From SIG299 sp964632165 (lineage in GTDB: Bacteria > Bacillota > Clostridia > Lachnospirales > Lachnospiraceae), in NCBI GenBank assembly GCA_964632165.1, contig CAZWCZ010000047.1, positions 1 to 9,548 of the forward strand: a DNA stretch of 9,548 nt, in the 5' to 3' direction. The notes beneath the pieces are model-generated. The model saw only the letters and a list, made by a program, of their open reading frames with translations. It was not told the origin of the DNA and searched no databases. A program made the translations under genes and the position numbers. This document shows positions 1 to 6,769 of this stretch, in pieces. The stretch's first letter is position 1. The number at the start of each line of letters is the position of its first letter.

Positions 1-18
1 CATAATGCGAATTATGTC

Positions 19-23
19 GGGAG
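19..23 (+). promoter_or_regulatory. Ribosome binding site for the small ORF at 31
   Basis: GGGAG lies 7 bases before ATG 31. It is the main reason to prefer an internal start over reading the frame as the tail of a longer upstream protein. Confidence 0.4.
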
Positions 24-30
24 TATCAGT

Positions 31-204
31 ATGAAAGAAATACAAAAGCGAATATTTGAAATTTTTACCTCGGCCAAGCGTTGTCTCCAAGCAGTTGTTG
101 CAGTTCTGTTTGTTTTATTTTCGTCCGTGATCATTCATCTTTCCGACGAAAAGCATGATGCTTGGCCGAATTTAAATAAAATCGGTACTAAGAATAAATC
201 GTAA
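31..204 (+). CDS. Small single-span membrane protein, unknown function
   Basis: This is a 57-residue reading frame that I do not recognise. It has a basic N-terminus (MKEIQKR), one hydrophobic stretch at about residues 20-37 (QAVVAVLFVLFSSVIIHL) and a polar, Lys/Asn-rich tail, so a single membrane span is likely. ATG 31 has a GGGAG ribosome binding site at 19-23 with 7 bases of spacing. It overlaps a TGA at 32-34 that closes another frame entering from the left edge (an ATGA junction), which suggests translational coupling to an upstream gene. The same frame is also open to position 1, so it could instead be the C-terminal end of a longer protein; the window is too short upstream to decide. 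It ends 26 bases before the first possible start of the acyl-CoA synthetase. Confidence 0.4.
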   Translation: MKEIQKRIFEIFTSAKRCLQAVVAVLFVLFSSVIIHLSDEKHDAWPNLNKIGTKNKS

Positions 205-230
205 AGAATCAATATTCATAATCTGTCCGT

Positions 231-2024
231 ATGGGAATTTTGACATCGAATTATAGTGTTGCAGAAAGAAGATTGGTAAAAAAGATGGTAGCAATTGAGA
301 AGAAGATCACGGAAGAAAAAATATGGATGAAATATTATAAAGATGAAGCTTGTGATGCAACGCTTCCCAAGCTTAAAGCTTTTGATTATGTGCTGGAACT
401 GAATAAGCACCGAATGAATGAGCCTGCGCTGCATTATTACGGTGCCGATATTTCTTTCAGCGATTTGTGCAGACGCGTTGACGCTGCTGCACGTTCTTTT
501 TCTGCAATTGGTGTAAAAGCCGGAGAAATTGTATCTTTTTTGTCGGTTTCTGTGCCGGAAACAATTGCGGCTGTTTATGCTTTGAACAAGATCGGAGCTG
601 CCGCCAATACGATTGACCCGCGACTGGATGTTAAAACAATTTCGAAAATGATTCGCGAGTCAGGTTCGAGATTTTTGTTTGTTTTGGATGCGGCTTTTCC
701 GAAAGTTGAGGCAATGTTGGATGATATCAATCAAGAGTTGATAGTTGTTCAATCGGCATTTGACTCTTTGCCTGCATTAAAGCGCGCTGTCAAACGCTTA
801 ACGACTAAAAATGAAGTGCATTACGGTAAAAACATGATCAAATGGTCTGATTTTATACGTAACGGAATGCTCTGTCATTATACGGAAGTACCATACGACG
901 GAGATGCGTTGGTGGCGATTACATATACGGGCGGTACTACCGGCACGCCTAAGGGCGTTATGCTGACGAATGATTCCATGAATTCCGTGGCAATCAGTTT
1001 CATTTACAGCGACGTGCATCGTGAATGCGGCGACAGGTTCTTGGGGATTATTCCGATATTCTCCGCTTACGGTATGGTTTGCGGTATGCATATGCCGTTG
1101 TGTATGAACTTTACGTTGGTTCCCGTTCCTAATTTTGTGCCCACCACTATCGGTAAACTGGTGCGTACATACCGTCCAAATCATATTATCAGCACTCCTG
1201 TGTTTATCGAGTTGCTTATGAACAGCGCGGAAGTTCAAAATATGGATCTGTCGTTCTTATATACTTTGGCGTGCGGTGGTGACAGCATGAATGAGGGACT
1301 TGAAAAGCGACTCAATGAATTCAGGAAAAAGCACAATATGAAGTATCCGCTTGCTCAGGGGTATGGTATGTCCGAACTTTCGGCGGCTGCGTCATTTTGT
1401 GTAAACCGTATATATAAAGAGGGGTCTGTCGGAATTCCTTCGCTTAACGTAAATGTAGGTGTTTTCGATCCCGAAACCGGCGAAGAACTTGGGTACAAGG
1501 CAGTCGGTGAAGTTTGCGTTAATGGACCGTCCATGATGAAAGGCTATTTCAATAAACCGGAAGAAACCGCCAATGTTATGCGAAAGCATGACGACGGACT
1601 CGTTTGGATTCACTCCGGGGATTTGGGTTATATGGACGAGGACGGATTTTTGTATATCAAAGGACGTATTAAACGTATGATAACCAGATTCGACGGGCAC
1701 AAAGTGTTCCCGATCAATTTGGAAAGTATGATTTCGGAACTGCCGGATGTGCGTAATTGTGCCGTTGTCGGTACGGATGATATGATCCACAGCCAAGGAC
1801 AGTATCCGATGGCGCTGTTAGAGGTGGTGAACGGAGCGGACAAAATGAAAGTTTGCCGAGATGTGTTCTGTTATTGCGAGACCAACGCAGAGGAGAGGGG
1901 ACGTCCGGTGGCGGTAGTCGCGGTTGACGAGCTGCCGTTAACACCCATGGGCAAGATAGACAATAAGAGGCTCGAAGCGGAATATAAAGGCTTTGATTAT
2001 TTAGCATGGACAAGTGAAAACTGA
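231..2024 (+). CDS. AMP-dependent acyl-CoA synthetase (AMP-binding family)
   Basis: A class I adenylate-forming enzyme of 597 residues from ATG 231, expected to activate a carboxylic acid with ATP to an acyl-AMP and pass it to CoA; the substrate cannot be read from sequence. The visible core motifs, in order, are the Gly/Ser/Thr-rich ATP loop TYTGGTTGTPKGV (231-243), AQGYGMSE (375-382), the ribose-binding HSGDLGYMDEDG (461-472), the hinge GRIKRMI (478-484), and LPLTPMGKID (568-577) with the expected catalytic Lys at 575. Length is normal for the family. The start is uncertain: ATG 231 has no visible ribosome binding site. ATG 285 and ATG 327 are alternatives, the latter with GGAAG at 311-315, and either would keep the conserved domain intact. 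The product has no signal peptide or clear membrane span and should be cytoplasmic. No clear terminator follows. No link to the surface module downstream is apparent. Confidence 0.92.
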   Translation: MGILTSNYSVAERRLVKKMVAIEKKITEEKIWMKYYKDEACDATLPKLKAFDYVLELNKHRMNEPALHYYGADISFSDLCRRVDAAARSFSAIGVKAGEIVSFLSVSVPETIAAVYALNKIGAAANTIDPRLDVKTISKMIRESGSRFLFVLDAAFPKVEAMLDDINQELIVVQSAFDSLPALKRAVKRLTTKNEVHYGKNMIKWSDFIRNGMLCHYTEVPYDGDALVAITYTGGTTGTPKGVMLTNDSMNSVAISFIYSDVHRECGDRFLGIIPIFSAYGMVCGMHMPLCMNFTLVPVPNFVPTTIGKLVRTYRPNHIISTPVFIELLMNSAEVQNMDLSFLYTLACGGDSMNEGLEKRLNEFRKKHNMKYPLAQGYGMSELSAAASFCVNRIYKEGSVGIPSLNVNVGVFDPETGEELGYKAVGEVCVNGPSMMKGYFNKPEETANVMRKHDDGLVWIHSGDLGYMDEDGFLYIKGRIKRMITRFDGHKVFPINLESMISELPDVRNCAVVGTDDMIHSQGQYPMALLEVVNGADKMKVCRDVFCYCETNAEERGRPVAVVAVDELPLTPMGKIDNKRLEAEYKGFDYLAWTSEN

Positions 2025-2039
2025 AGTTTTCTTATTGAT

Positions 2040-2088
2040 TTTAGTCAATTGAATAATTGCAGATGATGCAATTTAGTCGATTGAATAA
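2040..2088 (+). promoter_or_regulatory. Direct-repeat operator candidate upstream of the dockerin gene
   Basis: TTTAGTCAATTGAATAA (2040-2056) recurs as TTTAGTCGATTGAATAA (2072-2088), 17 bases with one mismatch. The offset is 32 bases, about three helical turns, so both copies face the same side of the DNA. Between them is a palindrome, AATTGCA-gatga-TGCAATT (2055-2073). The second copy covers the place where a -35 box would lie for the -10 at 2092. Such a layout fits a dimeric activator binding next to RNA polymerase, but the regulator is unknown and this role is inference. Confidence 0.45.
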
Positions 2089-2091
2089 AAT

Positions 2092-2097
2092 TATAAT
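2092..2097 (+). promoter_or_regulatory. Probable -10 box for the dockerin-cohesin operon
   Basis: A perfect TATAAT lies 102 bases before the ATG of the SGNH-dockerin gene. No -35 match is found at 16-19 bases spacing (CAATTT at 17), so the promoter probably needs an activator; the flanking direct repeats are the natural site. Transcription would start near 2104. Confidence 0.5.
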
Positions 2098-2104
2098 GGC
2101 ATTT

Positions 2105-2122
2105 ACGCGAGATATATCGCGT
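2105..2122 (+). other. Small hairpin at the predicted mRNA 5' end
   Basis: ACGCGA (2105-2110) and TCGCGT (2117-2122) form a 6-bp GC-rich stem with a 6-base loop, just where the transcript from the -10 at 2092 should begin. It could protect the 5' end of the long mRNA; the sequence shows only the inverted repeat. Confidence 0.3.
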
Positions 2123-2189
2123 TGTGTATAAAAATAAAAAAGGATTATTTCAGACACAGCAACCTGAAAATTAATCCCATAAAATTAAT

Positions 2190-2194
2190 GGAGG
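2190..2194 (+). promoter_or_regulatory. Ribosome binding site fixing the start at 2200
   Basis: GGAGG with 5 bases to ATG 2200. This site and the signal peptide that begins at this ATG set the true start. They exclude an in-frame TTG at 2122, which would put 26 unrelated residues before the signal peptide. Confidence 0.85.
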
Positions 2195-2199
2195 TAAAC

Positions 2200-5100
2200 A
2201 TGAACACAAAACTTTCGAAAATGCTTCGATCGGGACTTTCGATGTTTCTTGTAATCTGCATGATTTCAAGTGTCATCCCGTTTGCGGTATTTGCGATAGA
2301 AGAACCGGAAGAAACGAAAACGCTCAATTACGTTTCCCTCGGCGATTCGATGACTAACGGTTATGGTCTTACAGGCTATAACGGAAACAGCGGTGTGGCG
2401 GACTATGGTTACGGTTCCTACACAAATCAATTTGCGGATTGGCTTGTTGACACGGGATATGCCGATGAAGTCAATCACACACAGCTTGCACTTTCAGCTA
2501 TGCGTGCGGAAGATTTGCATTGGCTCCTTGAAGTTGATTACGAGGATGAAGAAGTTCTTGCTCTGATCGACGAAATGGATAAGAATTATGCGACTAAGTG
2601 GAATGTCATTAACCAAGCTATCGCTGATGAAAAGTATACTCAGGAGTACGTTGATGCACTCGATTCCTCTAAGGAAGCATACTTCGAAGCTTATGAAGAT
2701 GAGTGGAACGAAGTTTTCTCTAACGGCGACTCTTGGACTTGGAGAGAACTTGTTCACGATTATCGTTTCAATGTAATTGCTAACTACGTTACATATTTTG
2801 CTAACGGCGGCACCGATGACAACATTGATCTTAAAAATGAATGGACAGGCTATAAAAATTACTCCGACGTTGAAGCACTTCAGATCGTTGCCGAGTACTA
2901 TCAGGACGCTGTTGCAAATGCAGACATCGTTTCCAACGGTATCGGTAACGGTAACTTCGGCGTATTCATGCTCGGACGTATTCAGGAAGCGATTGGTTTC
3001 TCCGGCAATCCTACACAGGCTATGATCTATAAGGTTGAGAACGCTATTCGCGAGTGCTCCCCCGAAGTTCAGGCTAAGATCCTTGAGCTTAAAGATACAC
3101 TTTATGCAGAGCTCGCTGACTACATCAATATGGAAGATGACATGATGGCAGCGCTTGTTAATAGCATTGTTTACGGCGAACTCAGCTATGTTCTTAACTG
3201 GTGCGGTGCTACCGATGCTATTGTAAAGCTTAATCCCGATGTTGAACTCATGATTGTCGGTCTTATGAACACAATGAACGGCATCAAGATGGAAATCGGC
3301 GGCGTAACTATTGATGTTGGCGAGCTGATGGGCATCATGCTCGATTCTCTCAATGCATTCATGGCGGCATATCCTGTTGTAATGCAGGCTCAGGGTCACT
3401 TTGCAGACGCAACATTCTACTATGCGGAAGCAGGTCAGATCGAGTGCTATGCAGATACTTATAACGATACTATCTACACCGAAGGCGTCGTACGTCAGAG
3501 ATTTGTAAGCTCTATCGTTGGAGAAGAAAAGTATAAAGACCAAGAGAATAAGTGGGGATTAATTTGGCAATCTCTTAAGCCTGTTGCAAGTTCAATGGGT
3601 ACTGCAATCCAATTCATAACCCTTGCTGATATTCAGGAATACGAAGCTCTGGGTGATGCTGATAAGATCGAATATGCTAAAAACGACAGAGATAAGGCAA
3701 TGTCCATTGCATTCTATCTTGCTGCTGAAAAGGCAGTCCTCAGAGTTCTCGCCGAAGGCGGCACTATGAGCGGTGACGCGGCAGTTGCTCTCGGTAACGG
3801 TACTCTTGCTTTCGACAGCGTTGTTACACTGTTCGAAAAAAAGCTTGGTGAATACACTCCGGCTGCGACTGAAAGGGTGAATGCTGCTCTTAAAACAACA
3901 GATGGTTATAACATAACGTTCTTAGTTGCTCTCTTCGCAATGCCCGATGCACTCGGTGATGCACTTGCAGAAGATGAAGCTGTCGGCGGTCTTCTTAACC
4001 TTTGGGCACATTGTCTCCTCGGTAACGGACTTTCCGGACATCCTTCTCAGGGGGGCCACGATCAGCTTGCTGAAGCTGTTGTTGCAGCTTACGAAAACAA
4101 GCATACTTGCCTTGACGAAACTCTCGGTAACGTATGGTACCTTATTTCCAACTACTATGACGAAGCATACGCTTACGGTTATGCTTACGCAGTAGAAGCA
4201 GGATATATCGCAAAGGCTAACGAAGCTGTTGACGCGGCGATCGCTCAGCTCCTTGCTATCGAAATTACGGAAGCTACGGTTGAGTTCCGTGCAGAGGCTG
4301 AAACGGCAATTGCACAGATCGTTGCAACTCTTGAATCCGTAAAGAACTTGCTCAACAATGCGGATGAGCTTGACGAAGAAACTTTGGCGTACGCTCAGGC
4401 TATGCTTGCCGAAGCTGATGCAATGGCAAAGGCTTTGGTTAATGTAATCGAGCAGGCTACAAATGATGTTGTTGATCTTGCAGTTATCCCCGCAATTAAC
4501 GAAGCTGTTAAGTATGTTTCCGAAGTTGTGATTCCCGCCGCTACAGAAGCATCTAAGGTTATTGCAGAAAAGGCAGTTGAAAACTTCAAGGCAAAAGCCG
4601 AAGAAATTGCAGATGAACTTGTGAATGAAATGTGCGATGCGGCACAGAAGTATGCTCCTGTTGTTGCAGACGCTATCTATGATTACCTTTATAATAATCC
4701 CGAACAGGTTATCGAATTTGTTAAGTATGTAGCTCCCTATGCAAGTCAGTTGCTGGATGAGTATGGTGACGAAGTACTTATGGTTCTTGCCTATATCGGT
4801 TATAACTATGGCGAAGATATTGTAAAAATCATCGTTGACAATCACGAAGTTATCCTTGAAACCATTTTGACTTGGGTTGACGTTCACGGTTGGAACGCTA
4901 TTTTGCTTGTTGAAGTTTATGCGGAAGCGCTCGGCCTGTGCGATACAGTCCGTGAGCAGATCGCAGTTCTTGAACAGCTTGCAGAACAGCTTGAAGCAGA
5001 ACTTAAATATCAGGCAGCTTACATCGAAGCTCAGATTGAAGAACTCAAAGCACAGCTTGAAACAGCTTCCGAAGCGGTGAAGGCGGAAATCGAAGCTCAG

Positions 5101-6747
5101 ATCGAAGAACTCGAAGCAGAACTTGAAGCCGCTAAAACAGAGATTGAAGCTCAGATCGAAGAACTCAAGGCACAGCTTGAAACAGCTACCGAAGCGGTGA
5201 AGGCGGAAATCAAAGCTCAGATCGCGGAACTCGAAGCACAGCTTGAAGCTGTTAAGGCAGAACTCGAATCTCAGATTGCGGAACTTAAGGCACAGCTTGA
5301 AACAGCTACCGAAGCGGTAAAGGCGGAAATCGAAGCTCAGATCGAAGAACTCGAAGCAGAACTTGATGCTGTTAAGAATGAGATCAAAGCTCAGATCGAA
5401 GAACTCAAAGATACAGCTTCCGAACTCAACGAACAGCTTGCCGACGCTGTTGCAAAGGCATTGGCAGATGTTGAAAATCTCAAAGATGTTGCCGAAGAAC
5501 TCAAGGCTCAGGCTGAAGCGATCATCGCAGCGGTAAAGGATCTTGATGAGGCAGATCTTGACGAACTTCTCGGTAAAATCGACCTTAATACAGAAGCTAT
5601 CGAAAACCTTGTAAATGAACTTGTTGACACTGTAAATGAAGTAATTTATAAGGCTACACACGCAAATTACAATATCAATTCCGATTCCTCTTACGTAGCA
5701 CTCGGTAATTCGTCTGTTTATACTGAAGCTCTTGCAGATTATCTCAAGACTTTGGTAAACGAGGCAGATACTCATTATGCATATAATTCAACTGATCTTA
5801 CAGTTGAAGGTTCCGACATTACGGAGATTGCTGATGTGATCGCCGCAAACCTCGGCGCTGTTGCAAGTGCTGATCTCATCACACTCGGATACAGCAACAA
5901 TGTTGTTGCAACCGAATCTCTCAATATTGCTATTGATCTTTTGGTCAAAGGTAATACAAACTACGATACAGAGTATGCTTGGAATGAACTTTTCGGTGAT
6001 TTTGTTGCAGCTCAGATCGAAAAGATGATCGTAGAATTCTCCGAATCTCTCGATGAAAAGGGACTTAATGTAACTCTTAATGAGCTTATCGGAGCACAGT
6101 TTACGGCAAGCACGGTTACAGCTACAGAAGCACTTTGCGTTGCTTTTGAGAATTACATCTACAATGTTACATCTTACGCAGTTTACCTTCCTATGGTAGT
6201 TGAACAGATCGTTGAAATCAATCCCGATGCGTTGATCGTAATCGTTGGTATGAGCAATCCTTTCGAAGGCTTGGCTATCGAGCTCGGTGAAATGGATGTT
6301 GACGTATCCGTAATCAATTATATTATCGGCGCAACCGATGTTGAAAGCCTTGTTTACGCAGTTCTTAGCGATAATGTAATTTTCGTACCTGCAAACGAAG
6401 CTGAAACAAATGCTTCCGATCTCGTATGGCTCACTGACTATATGAACGGAGAGCTTAATATCGAGTATACCGAAAACGGAAATGCTTATATCATGGAGCA
6501 GATCCTCAACGCATTGATTATCACAGTAGAAGAAAACGGACTTTGGGGCGATGCAGACGGCAACGGTATTGTAAATACTGCTGATGCTAACCTCGTTCTT
6601 CAGTATTACACTGAGTCAATTGACGAAACAGCATTGAATTTGGAAGTTTGCGATGTTAACGGCGACGGTGTTGTTAACACTGCCGATGCAAATCTTATTC
6701 TCCAGTACTATACCGAAGCAATTGAAGTATTCCCGGTAGAGGAATGA
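2200..6747 (+). CDS. Secreted SGNH/GDSL hydrolase with coiled coil, second degenerate SGNH-like domain and C-terminal dockerin
   Basis: A 1515-residue secreted protein. Residues 1-32 are a signal peptide (cut expected after VFA). An SGNH hydrolase domain follows, with SLGDSMTNGYG (46-56, nucleophile Ser50), block II-like LALSAMRAEDL (96-106), a block III-like GIGNGNFG (247-254) and HPSQGGH (614-620, catalytic His614). Large helical insertions separate the last two. Residues about 640-930 are Ala/Glu-rich helices. Three 40-residue coiled-coil repeats span 941-1060. Residues about 1164-1400 repeat the SGNH fold in degenerate form (GNS at 1169-1171, no catalytic His). A type I dockerin closes the protein with two calcium loops: D1451/D1453/N1455/D1462 and D1485/N1487/D1489/D1496. 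SGNH enzymes are usually esterases or deacylases, often on polysaccharides; the substrate here is unknown. The dockerin should bind the cohesin encoded 22 bases downstream. The copy with Ser50 lacks the Asp usually three residues before the catalytic His (Leu611), so a Ser-His dyad or a weak enzyme is possible. Confidence 0.88.
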   Translation: MNTKLSKMLRSGLSMFLVICMISSVIPFAVFAIEEPEETKTLNYVSLGDSMTNGYGLTGYNGNSGVADYGYGSYTNQFADWLVDTGYADEVNHTQLALSAMRAEDLHWLLEVDYEDEEVLALIDEMDKNYATKWNVINQAIADEKYTQEYVDALDSSKEAYFEAYEDEWNEVFSNGDSWTWRELVHDYRFNVIANYVTYFANGGTDDNIDLKNEWTGYKNYSDVEALQIVAEYYQDAVANADIVSNGIGNGNFGVFMLGRIQEAIGFSGNPTQAMIYKVENAIRECSPEVQAKILELKDTLYAELADYINMEDDMMAALVNSIVYGELSYVLNWCGATDAIVKLNPDVELMIVGLMNTMNGIKMEIGGVTIDVGELMGIMLDSLNAFMAAYPVVMQAQGHFADATFYYAEAGQIECYADTYNDTIYTEGVVRQRFVSSIVGEEKYKDQENKWGLIWQSLKPVASSMGTAIQFITLADIQEYEALGDADKIEYAKNDRDKAMSIAFYLAAEKAVLRVLAEGGTMSGDAAVALGNGTLAFDSVVTLFEKKLGEYTPAATERVNAALKTTDGYNITFLVALFAMPDALGDALAEDEAVGGLLNLWAHCLLGNGLSGHPSQGGHDQLAEAVVAAYENKHTCLDETLGNVWYLISNYYDEAYAYGYAYAVEAGYIAKANEAVDAAIAQLLAIEITEATVEFRAEAETAIAQIVATLESVKNLLNNADELDEETLAYAQAMLAEADAMAKALVNVIEQATNDVVDLAVIPAINEAVKYVSEVVIPAATEASKVIAEKAVENFKAKAEEIADELVNEMCDAAQKYAPVVADAIYDYLYNNPEQVIEFVKYVAPYASQLLDEYGDEVLMVLAYIGYNYGEDIVKIIVDNHEVILETILTWVDVHGWNAILLVEVYAEALGLCDTVREQIAVLEQLAEQLEAELKYQAAYIEAQIEELKAQLETASEAVKAEIEAQIEELEAELEAAKTEIEAQIEELKAQLETATEAVKAEIKAQIAELEAQLEAVKAELESQIAELKAQLETATEAVKAEIEAQIEELEAELDAVKNEIKAQIEELKDTASELNEQLADAVAKALADVENLKDVAEELKAQAEAIIAAVKDLDEADLDELLGKIDLNTEAIENLVNELVDTVNEVIYKATHANYNINSDSSYVALGNSSVYTEALADYLKTLVNEADTHYAYNSTDLTVEGSDITEIADVIAANLGAVASADLITLGYSNNVVATESLNIAIDLLVKGNTNYDTEYAWNELFGDFVAAQIEKMIVEFSESLDEKGLNVTLNELIGAQFTASTVTATEALCVAFENYIYNVTSYAVYLPMVVEQIVEINPDALIVIVGMSNPFEGLAIELGEMDVDVSVINYIIGATDVESLVYAVLSDNVIFVPANEAETNASDLVWLTDYMNGELNIEYTENGNAYIMEQILNALIITVEENGLWGDADGNGIVNTADANLVLQYYTESIDETALNLEVCDVNGDGVVNTADANLILQYYTEAIEVFPVEE
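5020..5415 (+). repeat. 120-bp tandem repeats encoding a 40-residue coiled coil
   Basis: Three full in-frame copies (5020-5139, 5140-5259, 5260-5379) and a partial fourth encode Glu/Lys/Ala-rich helix. Each copy holds a 22-residue part built on AQIEELKAQLETA and an 18-residue part built on AQIEELEAELEA. A 40-residue period equals three 11-residue and one 7-residue helical repeats, suiting a long straight rod. The copies are close at the DNA level, so the array may vary in number between strains. It lies between the helical region and the degenerate SGNH domain and probably acts as a spacer. Confidence 0.85.
6541..6714 (+). other. Dockerin type I module (within the SGNH protein)
   Basis: Two EF-hand-like loops followed by matching helices read DADGNGIVNTADANLVLQYY and DVNGDGVVNTADANLILQYY. 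Calcium ligands at loop positions 1, 3, 5 and 12 are intact in both. The residues at positions 10, 11, 17 and 18, which set cohesin specificity in known type I dockerins, are the same in both halves (Thr, Ala, Leu, Gln). That symmetry is usually associated with dual-mode binding. Confidence 0.93.
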
Positions 6748-6754
6748 TATAAGC

Positions 6755-6761
6755 AAAGGAG
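6755..6761 (+). promoter_or_regulatory. Ribosome binding site of the cohesin gene
   Basis: AAAGGAG with 8 bases to ATG 6770, a near-ideal site. It lies in the 22-base gap after the dockerin gene, so the two genes are very probably co-transcribed. Confidence 0.85.
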
Positions 6762-6769
6762 TATAACCT

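Noticed and set aside
798..1843. Minus-strand frames opposite the acyl-CoA synthetase
   Set aside because: They lie within a gene whose catalytic motifs are all conserved and show no domains of their own.
2055..2073. Terminator for the acyl-CoA synthetase
   Set aside because: The AATTGCA/TGCAATT stem is short, A+T-rich and not followed by a T-run; it fits an operator better.
2122..2199. Extension of the SGNH protein to an in-frame TTG at 2122
   Set aside because: There is no ribosome binding site at 2122, the first bases form a hairpin, and a clear GGAGG plus signal peptide marks ATG 2200 as the start.
5020..5415. CRISPR-like tandem array
   Set aside because: The repeats are contiguous, in frame, 120 bases long and without unique spacers; they encode coiled coil.
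3922..5775. 617-residue open frame on the minus strand
   Set aside because: It lies opposite the dockerin gene, is Phe/Cys/Asn-rich with repeats that mirror the coiled-coil DNA, and has no recognisable domain. It is best explained by codon bias of the real gene.
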